A stretch of 64,000 bases of DNA from Kineosporia babensis (lineage in GTDB: Bacteria; Actinomycetota; Actinomycetes; Actinomycetales; Kineosporiaceae): contig NZ_JAJOMB010000007.1 of the NCBI RefSeq assembly GCF_021129305.1, positions 124,001 through 188,000 on the forward strand, read 5' to 3'. This document shows, piece by piece, positions 36,903 to 44,782 of the stretch. How positions within the stretch are numbered: the stretch's first letter is position 1; each line of letters starts with the position of its first letter. Made by a program: the position numbers and the translations under genes. The notes below the pieces were generated by a model that saw nothing but the letters and a program-made list of their open reading frames with translations, was not told the origin of the DNA and searched no databases.

Positions 36903-37646
36903 GTGGACACCCGCACGCACACCCCCACCCACCCGTCACGGGCGGAAAGAGCTCGAACTGTTCTCGCCGCGGCCGCCTCGGTATCGGTCCGGTGGGACGG
37001 CGGTCGCGTAGACCTTCTCGGGTGTCATCACGACGACCCGTTGGGCGACGTGATCCTAACGCTTGAAACGAGCAGCACGTTAGCTCGGGCAGCGTTAGCA
37101 GCCCGAGGGACTTCCGAAGAAGATGTTCCAGTCACCGTAGAGCTTACCGAACTCTGCGCGGTCAGTGTGCGCGACCGGGTCCGGTCAAGGGTCTGCCTGG
37201 GTGGCTGGATGTCCCTGGCCCACCCGATCAGGCCAGGCCGGAGCGCCTCGACCGGCTCGGTCGGGCTGCGGATCGACGTGGCCGAGGTGATGCACGAGGA
37301 GGACGGCCGCAACGACTGGGTCACGGTGGAGGACTACCGGCGCAGCGAGCCGGACCCGCTGCACCTGGGCGCTGCCGAGCAGCTGCAGCATCTGGTGGCG
37401 CACCACCCGGACGCGATCGTCACGCTCTCCCGGCTGTGCGACCAGGAGACCATGCTCGGCGTGGTCCGGGTGCTGCCGGTCGCCCTGGACCGTTACGGGA
37501 TCGTGCTGCGGGTGGAGACGTTGCGCGAGCACCGCGACGTGCGCCTGGCGTTTCGCAGGCGGGTCGACTCCGGCACCGAAGCGGCCGCTGAACTGCGGCA
37601 TCTGCTGGCCGAGGGCAGCCGGCGGCGGCCCTGCGCCCCGCACTGA
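36903..37646 (+). CDS. DUF2470-domain protein, probably iron/heme related
   Basis: A 247-aa protein. The N-terminal part (SRAERARTVLAAAASVSVR) is like the flavin-reductase/PNPOx-like start of HugZ relatives, and the C-terminal 90 residues (DPLHLGAAEQLQHLVAHHPDAIVTLSRL, LDRYGIVLRVE) match DUF2470. Relatives take part in heme or iron handling. GGAGG (36893-36897) places the start at GTG 36903 rather than ATG 36885, which lies inside the iron box. Low-iron induction is expected from the box. Confidence 0.72.
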   Translation: MDTRTHTPTHPSRAERARTVLAAAASVSVRWDGGRVDLLGCHHDDPLGDVILTLETSSTLARAALAARGTSEEDVPVTVELTELCAVSVRDRVRSRVCLGGWMSLAHPIRPGRSASTGSVGLRIDVAEVMHEEDGRNDWVTVEDYRRSEPDPLHLGAAEQLQHLVAHHPDAIVTLSRLCDQETMLGVVRVLPVALDRYGIVLRVETLREHRDVRLAFRRRVDSGTEAAAELRHLLAEGSRRRPCAPH

Positions 37647-37846
37647 CGGCGTTGCCCGCTGCTCCCGCAACGAAGGAACTGACTGTCTGCGTGCGAGCCT
37701 GCGGCGCTGCGTGACCGTTCGGGCCCGGCCGGGCGACCGGCCGGAAGATTCACAGCCTGCACGTGATTCGGCAAGGGCGGGCGTCTGCGATGCTGGGCGC
37801 CCGCCGCTGTCGTGCTGTCCGCACCTTTTGCGAAGGATTCCCCTCC

Positions 37847-38251
37847 ATGACCGAGCGCTCCGCCCTGACCCCGGCCGACGCTGCTGCTCCTTCCCTCCCC
37901 TTCTCGGTAGGCGTGCGCGTGGGTAACACCGTGCAGGTCTCCGGCCAGGCCCCGACCGATCCGCAGACCGGCGAGTTCGTCTCGGTCGGCGACGTGAAGG
38001 CCCAGACCGTGCGGGTCCTGCAGAACGTGGAGTCGGTGCTCGGCGCCGGCGGTGCCTCGTTCGACGACGTGATCATGCTGCGCGTGTACCTGACCACCCG
38101 CGACCACTTCAGCGCGATGAACGAGGCGTACGCGGAGTACCTGACCAGCCGTTGCGCCTCCGGGGTGCTGCCCTCGCGGACCACCGTGATGGTGGGCCTG
38201 CCGCACCCGGACATGCTGGTCGAGATCGACGCCCTGGCCGTGGTCAGCTGA
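37847..38251 (+). CDS. ridA: RidA/YjgF-family imine deaminase
   Basis: A 134-aa RidA-type protein that hydrolyses reactive enamine/imine intermediates of PLP enzymes. Family marks: GNTVQVSGQAPTDPQTGEFV, AQTVRVLQNVESVLGAGGASFDDVIMLRVYLT, and the substrate Arg in LPSRTTVMVGLPHPDMLVEIDALAVV. GAAGGA precedes ATG 37847. It lies 19 bp upstream of the malonyl-CoA synthetase gene and may share its transcript. The preceding 200 bp (37647-37846) hold no gene. Confidence 0.88.
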   Translation: MTERSALTPADAAAPSLPFSVGVRVGNTVQVSGQAPTDPQTGEFVSVGDVKAQTVRVLQNVESVLGAGGASFDDVIMLRVYLTTRDHFSAMNEAYAEYLTSRCASGVLPSRTTVMVGLPHPDMLVEIDALAVVS

Positions 38252-38270
38252 ATTTGATGAACTGAGCGGC

Positions 38271-39632
38271 ATGGCTGAGCTGCTCACCTCGCTGACCGGG
38301 TCGCAGGATCTAGCGCACGCGCTGCGGTTCGGTGAGGTGAGCCTCGGCCGGGCCGAGCTGCTGGCCGCGGCCACTGCGGTGGCCGACCAGGTGCACGGCG
38401 CCCCGGCGGTGGCGGTCGAGGCCACCGCCGACGCCCGGACCGTCACCGCGATCGTCGGCTGCCTGCTGGCCGGGGTGCCGGTGGTGCCGGTGCCGCCGGA
38501 CAGCGGGGCGGCCGAGCGCTCCCACATCCTCAAGGACTCCGGTGCCGAACGCGTTCTGCGGGCCGATGAGATCGATCTCACGGCCCAGGGCCGGGGAAGT
38601 TACGCCGAGCCCGATCCCGCCGGCACCGCGCTGATCCTTTACACCAGCGGCACCACCGGCGCGCCCAAGGGAGTTCCGGTCACCCGCTCCGCGATCGCTG
38701 CCGGGCTGGACGCCCTGGCCGACGCCTGGGCCTGGACGCCGGACGACACGCTGGTGCACGGCCTGCCGATCTTCCACGTGCACGGTCTGGTGCTGGGCAT
38801 GCTCGGGCCGCTGCGCCACGGCTCTCCCCTGGTGCACACCGTCCGCCCCAAGCCCGCTGCCTACGCCGCCGCCGGGGGATCGCTCTACTTCGGGGTTCCT
38901 ACCGTCTGGTCCCGGATCGCCGCCGACCCGCAGTCGGCCGAGGCGCTGAAGAAGGCGCGGCTACTGGTCTCCGGCAGCGCTCCCCTGCCGGCGCCGGTGT
39001 TCGAGCGCCTCGCCCAGCTCACCGGGCACCAGCCGGTGGAGCGCTACGGCATGACCGAGACCCTGATCACGGTGAGCAGCCGGGCCGACGGCGAGCGCCG
39101 CCCCGGGCAGGTGGGCGTGCCGGTGCTCGGTACCGGTACCCGCCTGGCCGACGACGACGGCACGGTCCTGCCGAACGACGGCGAGGCGGTCGGCGAGCTG
39201 CAGGTGCACGGCCCCACGGTCTTCTCCGGCTACCTGCACCGTCCGGAGGCGAACCAGCAGGCGTTCACCGCCGACGGCTGGTTCCGCACCGGCGACGTGG
39301 CCACCATCCACCCGGACGGCTGGCACCGGATCGTCGGGCGGGCGTCCACCGACCTGATCAAGAGCGGTGGTTACCGGATCGGGGCCGGGGAGATCGAGGA
39401 CGTCCTGCTCGGCCTGGACGGGGTGCGTGAGGTGGCCGTGATCGGAGTGCCGGACGAGGACCTCGGGGAACGGGTGCGGGCCTTCGTGGTGGGTGAAAAC
39501 CTCACCCAGGAGCAGGTTGTCGAGCACGTTGCGCAGCAGCTGTCGGTGCACAAGCGCCCGCGCGAGGTGGTGTTCGTGGCCGAGCTGCCGCGCAATGCGA
39601 TGGGCAAAGTGGTGAAGCAACGGCTGCGGTAG
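38271..39632 (+). CDS. matB: Malonyl-CoA synthetase-like ligase
   Basis: ANL-superfamily acyl-CoA ligase, 453 aa. Motifs: ILYTSGTTGAPKGVPVTRS (P-loop), LPIFHVHGLVLGMLGPLRHG, ERYGMTET (A5), FRTGDVA, GRASTDLIKSGGYRIGAGEIE, and the terminal catalytic Lys in PRNAMGKVVKQ. Overall layout closely follows Streptomyces MatB, which makes malonyl- or methylmalonyl-CoA from the free acid, so this assignment is preferred to a general fatty-acid ligase. Followed 11 bp later by the PRPP synthetase gene. Confidence 0.8.
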   Translation: MAELLTSLTGSQDLAHALRFGEVSLGRAELLAAATAVADQVHGAPAVAVEATADARTVTAIVGCLLAGVPVVPVPPDSGAAERSHILKDSGAERVLRADEIDLTAQGRGSYAEPDPAGTALILYTSGTTGAPKGVPVTRSAIAAGLDALADAWAWTPDDTLVHGLPIFHVHGLVLGMLGPLRHGSPLVHTVRPKPAAYAAAGGSLYFGVPTVWSRIAADPQSAEALKKARLLVSGSAPLPAPVFERLAQLTGHQPVERYGMTETLITVSSRADGERRPGQVGVPVLGTGTRLADDDGTVLPNDGEAVGELQVHGPTVFSGYLHRPEANQQAFTADGWFRTGDVATIHPDGWHRIVGRASTDLIKSGGYRIGAGEIEDVLLGLDGVREVAVIGVPDEDLGERVRAFVVGENLTQEQVVEHVAQQLSVHKRPREVVFVAELPRNAMGKVVKQRLR

Positions 39633-39643
39633 GGTCACCGCAC

Positions 39644-40582
39644 GTGAGGGATATCGCGATCTTCTCCGGTAGCGCCCATGTCGAGCTGGCGGAGGAGATC
39701 TGCCAGTACCTCTCGGTCCCGCTCCTGCCTTCGCGCACCTCGCGTTTCGCCAACGACTGCCTGGAAGTGCAGCTGCAGGCCAACTGCCGCGAACGCGACG
39801 TCTACCTGATCCAGCCGCTGGTGCCGCCGGTCCAGGAGAACCTGGTCGAGTTGCTGTTGTTGCTGGACGCGGCCCGGGGCGCCTCGGCCGCCCGCACCAC
39901 CGTGGTCATGCCGCACTACGCCTACGCTCGCTCGGACAAGAAGGACGCGCCGCGGATCTCGATCGGCGGCCGGCTGGTGGCCGATCTGCTCACCACCGCC
40001 GGAGCGGGCCGGGTGCTCACCATGACCCTGCACTCGCCGCAGGTGCACGGCTTCTTCAGCGTTCCGGTGGACCACCTGCACGCGCTGCGCGAGCTGGCCG
40101 CGCACTTCCAGCCGCTGGACCTGGCCAACACCGTGGTGGTCTCCCCCGACCTGGGCAACGCCAAGGCCGCCACCGCCTTCGCCCGGATCCTCGGGGTGCC
40201 GGTCGCGGCCGGGGCCAAGCAGCGCTTCTCCGACGACCAGGTGGTGATCACCGACATCATCGGCGACGTCTCGGGCCGCGACGTGATCGTGCTGGACGAC
40301 GAGATCGCCAAGGGCAGCACCGTCTTCGAACTGCTGGAGCGGCTGCGCGAGCGCGGCGCGGGCAGCATCCGGGTGGCCTGCACGCACGGGCTGTTCTCCT
40401 CGAACGCGCTGGACCGGCTGCAGGAACAGGCCGACGTGCTCGAGGTGGTGTGCACCAACACCGTGCCGATCGGCAAGGAGAAGCGGGTGCCCAAGCTGGA
40501 GGTGCTCTCGATCGCCCCGGCGCTGGCCGAGGCGATCCGGCGGATCCACAACGGCGAGTCGGTCTCGTCGTTGTTCCACTAG
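39644..40582 (+). CDS. prs: Ribose-phosphate pyrophosphokinase, divergent type
   Basis: PRPP synthetase family member, 312 aa. ATP/metal region YARSDKKDAPRISIGGRLVADLL with HSPQVHGFF, and the PRPP loop LDDEIAKGSTVFEL. The canonical loop is DDxxDTxGT; here Asp-Thr-Gly/Ala is replaced by Ala-Lys-Gly, and the segment SPDLGNAKAATAFARIL replaces the usual SPDxGGxxRA. This suggests a non-classical paralogue rather than the main housekeeping enzyme. GTG 39644. Ends 7 bp from the converging DUF gene. Confidence 0.78.
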   Translation: MRDIAIFSGSAHVELAEEICQYLSVPLLPSRTSRFANDCLEVQLQANCRERDVYLIQPLVPPVQENLVELLLLLDAARGASAARTTVVMPHYAYARSDKKDAPRISIGGRLVADLLTTAGAGRVLTMTLHSPQVHGFFSVPVDHLHALRELAAHFQPLDLANTVVVSPDLGNAKAATAFARILGVPVAAGAKQRFSDDQVVITDIIGDVSGRDVIVLDDEIAKGSTVFELLERLRERGAGSIRVACTHGLFSSNALDRLQEQADVLEVVCTNTVPIGKEKRVPKLEVLSIAPALAEAIRRIHNGESVSSLFH

Positions 40583-40589
40583 GGGCTGT

Positions 40590-42053
40590 TCAGAAGCGCT
40601 CGCTGTAGACGAAGGGCTCCTCGTCGTCCTCCTCGTCGGGGTCGGGCAGGTAGTCCTCCCAGCTCAGGTTCGCGATGTCGAGGTTGGCGAACATGCTCCA
40701 GGCGCTGTCGGCCGCCACCCGCACGGTGCGGGTCTCCCCCCGCACCGGCTCGTAATCAGGGCCGGGCTCGGGCAGGTCGGGATTGAGCGCCAGGAGCGGG
40801 TGGGCCTCGCCGGTCATCGCCTCGGTGTCGGCCAGGAAGAGCACGGCGATCCGCTCGGAGTCGGGGACGGCGGCCAGCACCTCGTCCACCCCGGCGCCGG
40901 CCCAGCCCGGATCGTCGACCGGCTGGATGTTCGCCTCCTCGGCGAACTCCGCGCTGGTCACTTCCTCGAGCAGCTCGGCCCAGGCCTGGTCGTCGGAGAA
41001 GTCGGTCCGGACCAGAAGGAACTCCTCGACCGTGATCGGCGGGCGGCCGGCCGGCGGGATTCGCACCAGCGGCGCGGGCGGCTGCGCCACGGAAGCGGGC
41101 AGCAGACCGCCCAGCAACACGCCGTTCAGGTCGGAGGCAACCGGGTTGACGCCGGCGAACCGGCAGAGCAGCTCCAGGCCGGCGAAAGTGGCGATCCAGT
41201 CGGCGTTCTCCTGAAGGTACGGTTCCTCCCGCACCAGACGGGCCGCCTGCAGCACTTCGGGGTGGGACATCCCGATGCGCCGCTTCGGCTGCCCCTCGCG
41301 CAGGTGGCTGACCGTCTCGCCATCGCGGTGCAGGGACCATTCGGTGGTCCAGCCGGTTCCCGGCACCCGGGATTCGCGCACCACCGTCGTGCCCCGGCTG
41401 AGCGGATCGCCGGGCAGCCAGGCCGCGCCCGCGACCAGGAGGGTGCTGGTTCCCAACGACACGGCCGCGACCGGGATCTGCCCTTGTGCGCGAAGTTCCG
41501 GCCAGGTGGCGCGGCGCTGTTCCGCCTCCGGCAGCCCCCAGCGGCACAGCGCCTCGGCCGGTTCCACGTCGAGAACCACCGTCACGGTGTAGCCCTGGTC
41601 CGGGGCCAGCGAGTCGAACAGGTTCTGCAGACGCTCCTGGTCGGAGTCAGGCTCGCGGCCGGTCACCTCGTCCGGCACCTGCGAAGGGGGCAGCAGACCG
41701 GCACTGCTCCAGACGACCTGCCCGGCGCTGCCGATCAGCTCGGCCGTGCCGTCGTCGGTGACCTGCAGGTGCTCCACGTCCAGACCGGCGGTGCCGCTGC
41801 GCCAGCCCCGATCGCGGTGGTGATTCCAGACCACCAGATCGCCGTCCAGACCGAGGACCAGCGAAGTGGCGCCGTAAACGTTGTCTCGACACACCGTCCA
41901 CAGACCGGCCCCGGAGACGGTGTCGACCATGACGGCCGGCTCGGAGCGGCCGTTGCGCAGACTGAACCGCCCGGAAGGCGAATGGAGCGCGTCCTCGTGC
42001 AAGTACTCGCCGCGACGCAGGACCAAACGGTTGCTGTCGGATGAAGTCACCAT
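40590..42053 (-). CDS. Multidomain protein: lectin-like, DUF6461-like and DUF6924-like
   Basis: A 487-aa protein with no signal peptide. Residues 8-115 show the repeated beta pattern of bulb-type lectins (RLVLRRGEYL, SLVLGLDGDLVVWNHHRDRGW, TAELIGSAGQVVWSS). The middle (about 145-310, GYTVTVVLDVEPAEALCRWGL to ELLCRFAGVNP) resembles DUF6461. The C-terminal part (VEEFLLVRTDFSDDQAWAELLEEV, VDDPGWAGAGVDEVLAAVP, VLFLADTEAM, MFANLDIANLSWEDY) matches DUF6924. These domains occur widely in actinobacteria without known function. The acidic tail DPDEEDDEEPF is notable. ATG 42053; divergent from the MarR gene. Confidence 0.6.
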   Translation of the reverse strand: MVTSSDSNRLVLRRGEYLHEDALHSPSGRFSLRNGRSEPAVMVDTVSGAGLWTVCRDNVYGATSLVLGLDGDLVVWNHHRDRGWRSGTAGLDVEHLQVTDDGTAELIGSAGQVVWSSAGLLPPSQVPDEVTGREPDSDQERLQNLFDSLAPDQGYTVTVVLDVEPAEALCRWGLPEAEQRRATWPELRAQGQIPVAAVSLGTSTLLVAGAAWLPGDPLSRGTTVVRESRVPGTGWTTEWSLHRDGETVSHLREGQPKRRIGMSHPEVLQAARLVREEPYLQENADWIATFAGLELLCRFAGVNPVASDLNGVLLGGLLPASVAQPPAPLVRIPPAGRPPITVEEFLLVRTDFSDDQAWAELLEEVTSAEFAEEANIQPVDDPGWAGAGVDEVLAAVPDSERIAVLFLADTEAMTGEAHPLLALNPDLPEPGPDYEPVRGETRTVRVAADSAWSMFANLDIANLSWEDYLPDPDEEDDEEPFVYSERF

Positions 42054-42146
42054 GATCGCGAGACTCTATGCGAAATCCACCCGAAGAGGCGGCCAAGTGG
42101 GTGAGCGTTCAACCTTCCCGCGCGGAGAGATCCCCCGAAAGGTACG

Positions 42147-42707
42147 ATGCCGAGCATGGCGGAACCCCGGTGGCTCGACCAGGACGAGCATCGCACCTGG
42201 CGCTCCTACCTGGCGGTGACCAGGTTGCTGAGTGCGCAGCTCGACCGCGAGCTGCAGCGCGACTCCGGCATCCCGCAGTCGTACTACGAGATCCTGGTCC
42301 GGCTGTCGGAGTCGCCCGACCGGCGGCTGCGGATGAGCGATCTGGCCGACGTCAGCGACTCCTCGCGCAGCCGGCTCTCACACGCGGTGGCCCGGCTGGT
42401 CAGCAACGGCTGGGTGGAGCGCGAGAGCTGCCCGACCGACCGGCGGGGCGCCTTCGCGGTGCTCACCGACGCCGGGTTCGAGGCGCTGTCCAACGCCGCA
42501 CCGGCCCACGTGAGCAGCGTGCGCACCCACCTGTTCGACCGGCTCACCCCCGAGCAGGTGCGCCAGCTCGGCGAGATCAACGAGGCCATCCTGTCCGGCC
42601 TGCGCGAGACCTCGGTCGAGATCGACCAGGAGTGCACCGCGCGCGAACATGCCGCGGTGCCCGATCAGGCCAGATCCGATCAGACCGTGCCCGACCAGGT
42701 CGCCTGA
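42147..42707 (+). CDS. MarR-family regulator
   Basis: A 186-aa winged-helix regulator. WRSYLAVTRLLSAQLDRELQRDSGIPQSYYEILVRLSESPDRRLRMSDLADVSDSSRSRLSHAVARLVSNGWVER spans the HTH, and CPTDRRGAFAVLTDAG is the wing, as expected for MarR proteins that respond to phenolic or oxidative signals. The last 25 residues (DQARSDQTVPDQVA) are low complexity. AAAGG precedes ATG 42147; an ATG at 42156 is also possible. No neighbouring target is obvious. Confidence 0.85.
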   Translation: MPSMAEPRWLDQDEHRTWRSYLAVTRLLSAQLDRELQRDSGIPQSYYEILVRLSESPDRRLRMSDLADVSDSSRSRLSHAVARLVSNGWVERESCPTDRRGAFAVLTDAGFEALSNAAPAHVSSVRTHLFDRLTPEQVRQLGEINEAILSGLRETSVEIDQECTAREHAAVPDQARSDQTVPDQVA

Positions 42708-42981
42708 AACCAGAATCCAACGGGGGACGCCGGCGGCCGGCGACCGCACCCGTCTCCAGTTGGGCAGTCGGTCACCCGAGAACCCGGGCCGCGAGATCGT
42801 CCCTCATTGGTAGCTTTTCGGTGCCGCCGCGCTTTCCGGTACCGGTCTGACCGAACTGGCGCCGAACGTCCCCCGGTTCCAAAGAAGGCGACCCGGACAG
42901 AACCGCCACATCGACGGGCCGTTACCAAATGTTGACGTGCAGTAATGGACTGTGGGGCCGCCGCGCCCTAGCGTGACGGCC

Positions 42982-43953
42982 GTGACGACTGTCCTGCCAG
43001 GGCGCCCCCCGGAAGACCCGCTGAACTTCACCGGCTCGTCGGGTCTTGCCGTCATCGCGCCGCGAGAGCCCGAGATCGCCGAGCCGATCGCCCAGACCCT
43101 CTCCCGGCCGGCGACGATCCGCAGCATCCACCGGCCGGTGGTGGCCTTGGCCGACGGCACCTGTCTCGGCTACCAGGCCACCATCCGGGTCGGCGACTGG
43201 GCCGCCCGCTCGGCCGCGCCGTACTTCGAAGCCGCGGCCCAGGCCGGGCTCTCGGGACAGCTGGGCGCGCTCGCCCTGCAGGCCGCGGTGCAGATGCGGG
43301 TCGCGCTGCCGGTGGAGAAGTTCCTCGCGGTGGAGATGGACGCCGACGCGCTGACCCATTCCGACGTGCTGGACGTGCTCGAGCGGGCCGGGGAGATCAG
43401 CGATCTGGTGCTGAGCCTGATCAGTCCGCACCTGGCCCCGCAGCACCCGGCGATCGAGGTGATCTCCGAGCTGCGCGGCCGGGGGTTGCTGGTCGCGGCC
43501 GGGACCGGGGTGGCCGGGCTGGACGATCTGACCGCGCTGGAGCACCTGGTCCCGGACCTGATCCGGGTGCCCGCGGAACTGGTGCGGGACGTGCATCAGT
43601 ACGCGGTGCGGCGGCGGCTGATCGAGAACGTGGTGGACCTGGCCGAGGAGCTCGGCGCGGCGGTGCTGGCCGAGGACGTGGAAAGCCTGGACGAGGCGAG
43701 CGTCCTGCGGGGGTCGGGCGTACGGCTCGGCTCGGGATGGCTTTTCGGACGGGCCCGGCCCGGTTTCGCGAACCCCTCGCCCGAAGTCTGTGAGTGGCTT
43801 CGGGTCTGGAACACTCAGCCGGGGCTGATTCCGCGGCAGTTCGACCCGACCCAGCCCCTGGGCGAGATCGGCGGGGGGAGGTACATCGACCTGGACAGCT
43901 ATCGGACGGCCGAAGGCGCGGGGGTAGACGAGACCGGCCCCCGCCTGCTCTGA
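42982..43953 (+). CDS. Degenerate EAL-domain protein
   Basis: A 323-aa protein with an EAL fold pattern but altered catalytic residues. Where active c-di-GMP phosphodiesterases have E-A-L, N, DDFG and K, this has GYQATIR, FLAVEMD, AAGTGVAGLDDL and DLIRVP; only later structural marks (LAEDVES, LGSGWLFGRARPG) persist. It is probably a c-di-GMP binder or a partner protein rather than an enzyme. No GGDEF domain is attached. GTG 42982 follows TAGCGT by 7 nt, suggesting a leaderless mRNA; GTG 42973 is also in frame. Ends 4 bp from the converging trmH-like gene. Confidence 0.72.
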   Translation: MTTVLPGRPPEDPLNFTGSSGLAVIAPREPEIAEPIAQTLSRPATIRSIHRPVVALADGTCLGYQATIRVGDWAARSAAPYFEAAAQAGLSGQLGALALQAAVQMRVALPVEKFLAVEMDADALTHSDVLDVLERAGEISDLVLSLISPHLAPQHPAIEVISELRGRGLLVAAGTGVAGLDDLTALEHLVPDLIRVPAELVRDVHQYAVRRRLIENVVDLAEELGAAVLAEDVESLDEASVLRGSGVRLGSGWLFGRARPGFANPSPEVCEWLRVWNTQPGLIPRQFDPTQPLGEIGGGRYIDLDSYRTAEGAGVDETGPRLL

Positions 43954-43957
43954 GATT

Positions 43958-44770
43958 TCAGCTGAGCCGCAGCGACCACATGGCCACGGCAGCGGCCGCC
44001 GCCACATTCAGCGAGTCCACTCCCCCGGCCATCGGAATCGTGACGGCCCGGTTCGCGTGCTCGATGGTGACCGGCATCAGCCCGTCGCCCTCGGCGCCCA
44101 GGACCAGCGCGACCTTTTCCGGGGCGTCGGCGACGAACTCGTCCAGGCTGATCGCGTCGGGGCTGAGGGCCAGGGCGGCCACGGTGAATCCGGCCTTCTG
44201 CAGATCGTCCATGCCGGCCGGCCAGGGGTCGATCCGGGTCCACGGCACCTGGAACACCGTGCCCATCGAGACCCGCACGCTGCGCCGGTAGAACGGGTCG
44301 GCGCAGCGCGGGGTGACCAGGACGGCGTCGGCGCCCAGGCCGGCCACGCTGCGGAAGATCGCGCCCACGTTGGTGTGGTCGGTGATGTTCTCCAGCACCA
44401 CGATCCGGCGGGCGCCCTGCAGCACCTCGGACACCGGCCGCAGCTCGGGCCGGTGCATCGCGGCGATCGCCCCGCGGTGCACGTTGAACCCGGTGATCGC
44501 CTCGACCAGGTCGATCGGGCCGGTGAACACCGGGGCCCCGGCCGCCTGCACCTCCTGGACCAGGTCGTCCAGCGAGTCGCGCCACTTCTCGGCCAGCATC
44601 ATCGAGCGCGGGCGGTGCCCGGCCCGCAGCGCCCGGCGGATCACCTTCTCGCTCTCGGCCATGTACAGGCCACCGGCCGGCTCCAGGCGGGTGCGCAGCA
44701 CGACGTCGGTCAGGCCCACGTAGTCGCTGAGGCGTTCGTCGTGCGGGTCTTCCAGCTGGATCACGGTCAC
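43958..44770 (-). CDS. TrmH/SpoU-family RNA 2'-O-methyltransferase
   Basis: A 270-aa SPOUT methyltransferase. The N-terminal substrate-binding part has AESEKVIRRALRAGHRPRSMM; the knot motifs are LENITDHTNVGAIFRSVAGLGADAVLV, VALVLGAEGDGL and IPMAGGVDSLNVAAAAAVAMW. It methylates ribose in rRNA or tRNA; the site cannot be told. GTG 44770, 12 bp after the photolyase gene, so the two are likely co-transcribed. Confidence 0.88.
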   Translation of the reverse strand: MTVIQLEDPHDERLSDYVGLTDVVLRTRLEPAGGLYMAESEKVIRRALRAGHRPRSMMLAEKWRDSLDDLVQEVQAAGAPVFTGPIDLVEAITGFNVHRGAIAAMHRPELRPVSEVLQGARRIVVLENITDHTNVGAIFRSVAGLGADAVLVTPRCADPFYRRSVRVSMGTVFQVPWTRIDPWPAGMDDLQKAGFTVAALALSPDAISLDEFVADAPEKVALVLGAEGDGLMPVTIEHANRAVTIPMAGGVDSLNVAAAAAVAMWSLRLS

Positions 44771-44782
44771 CGGGAGATTTTA

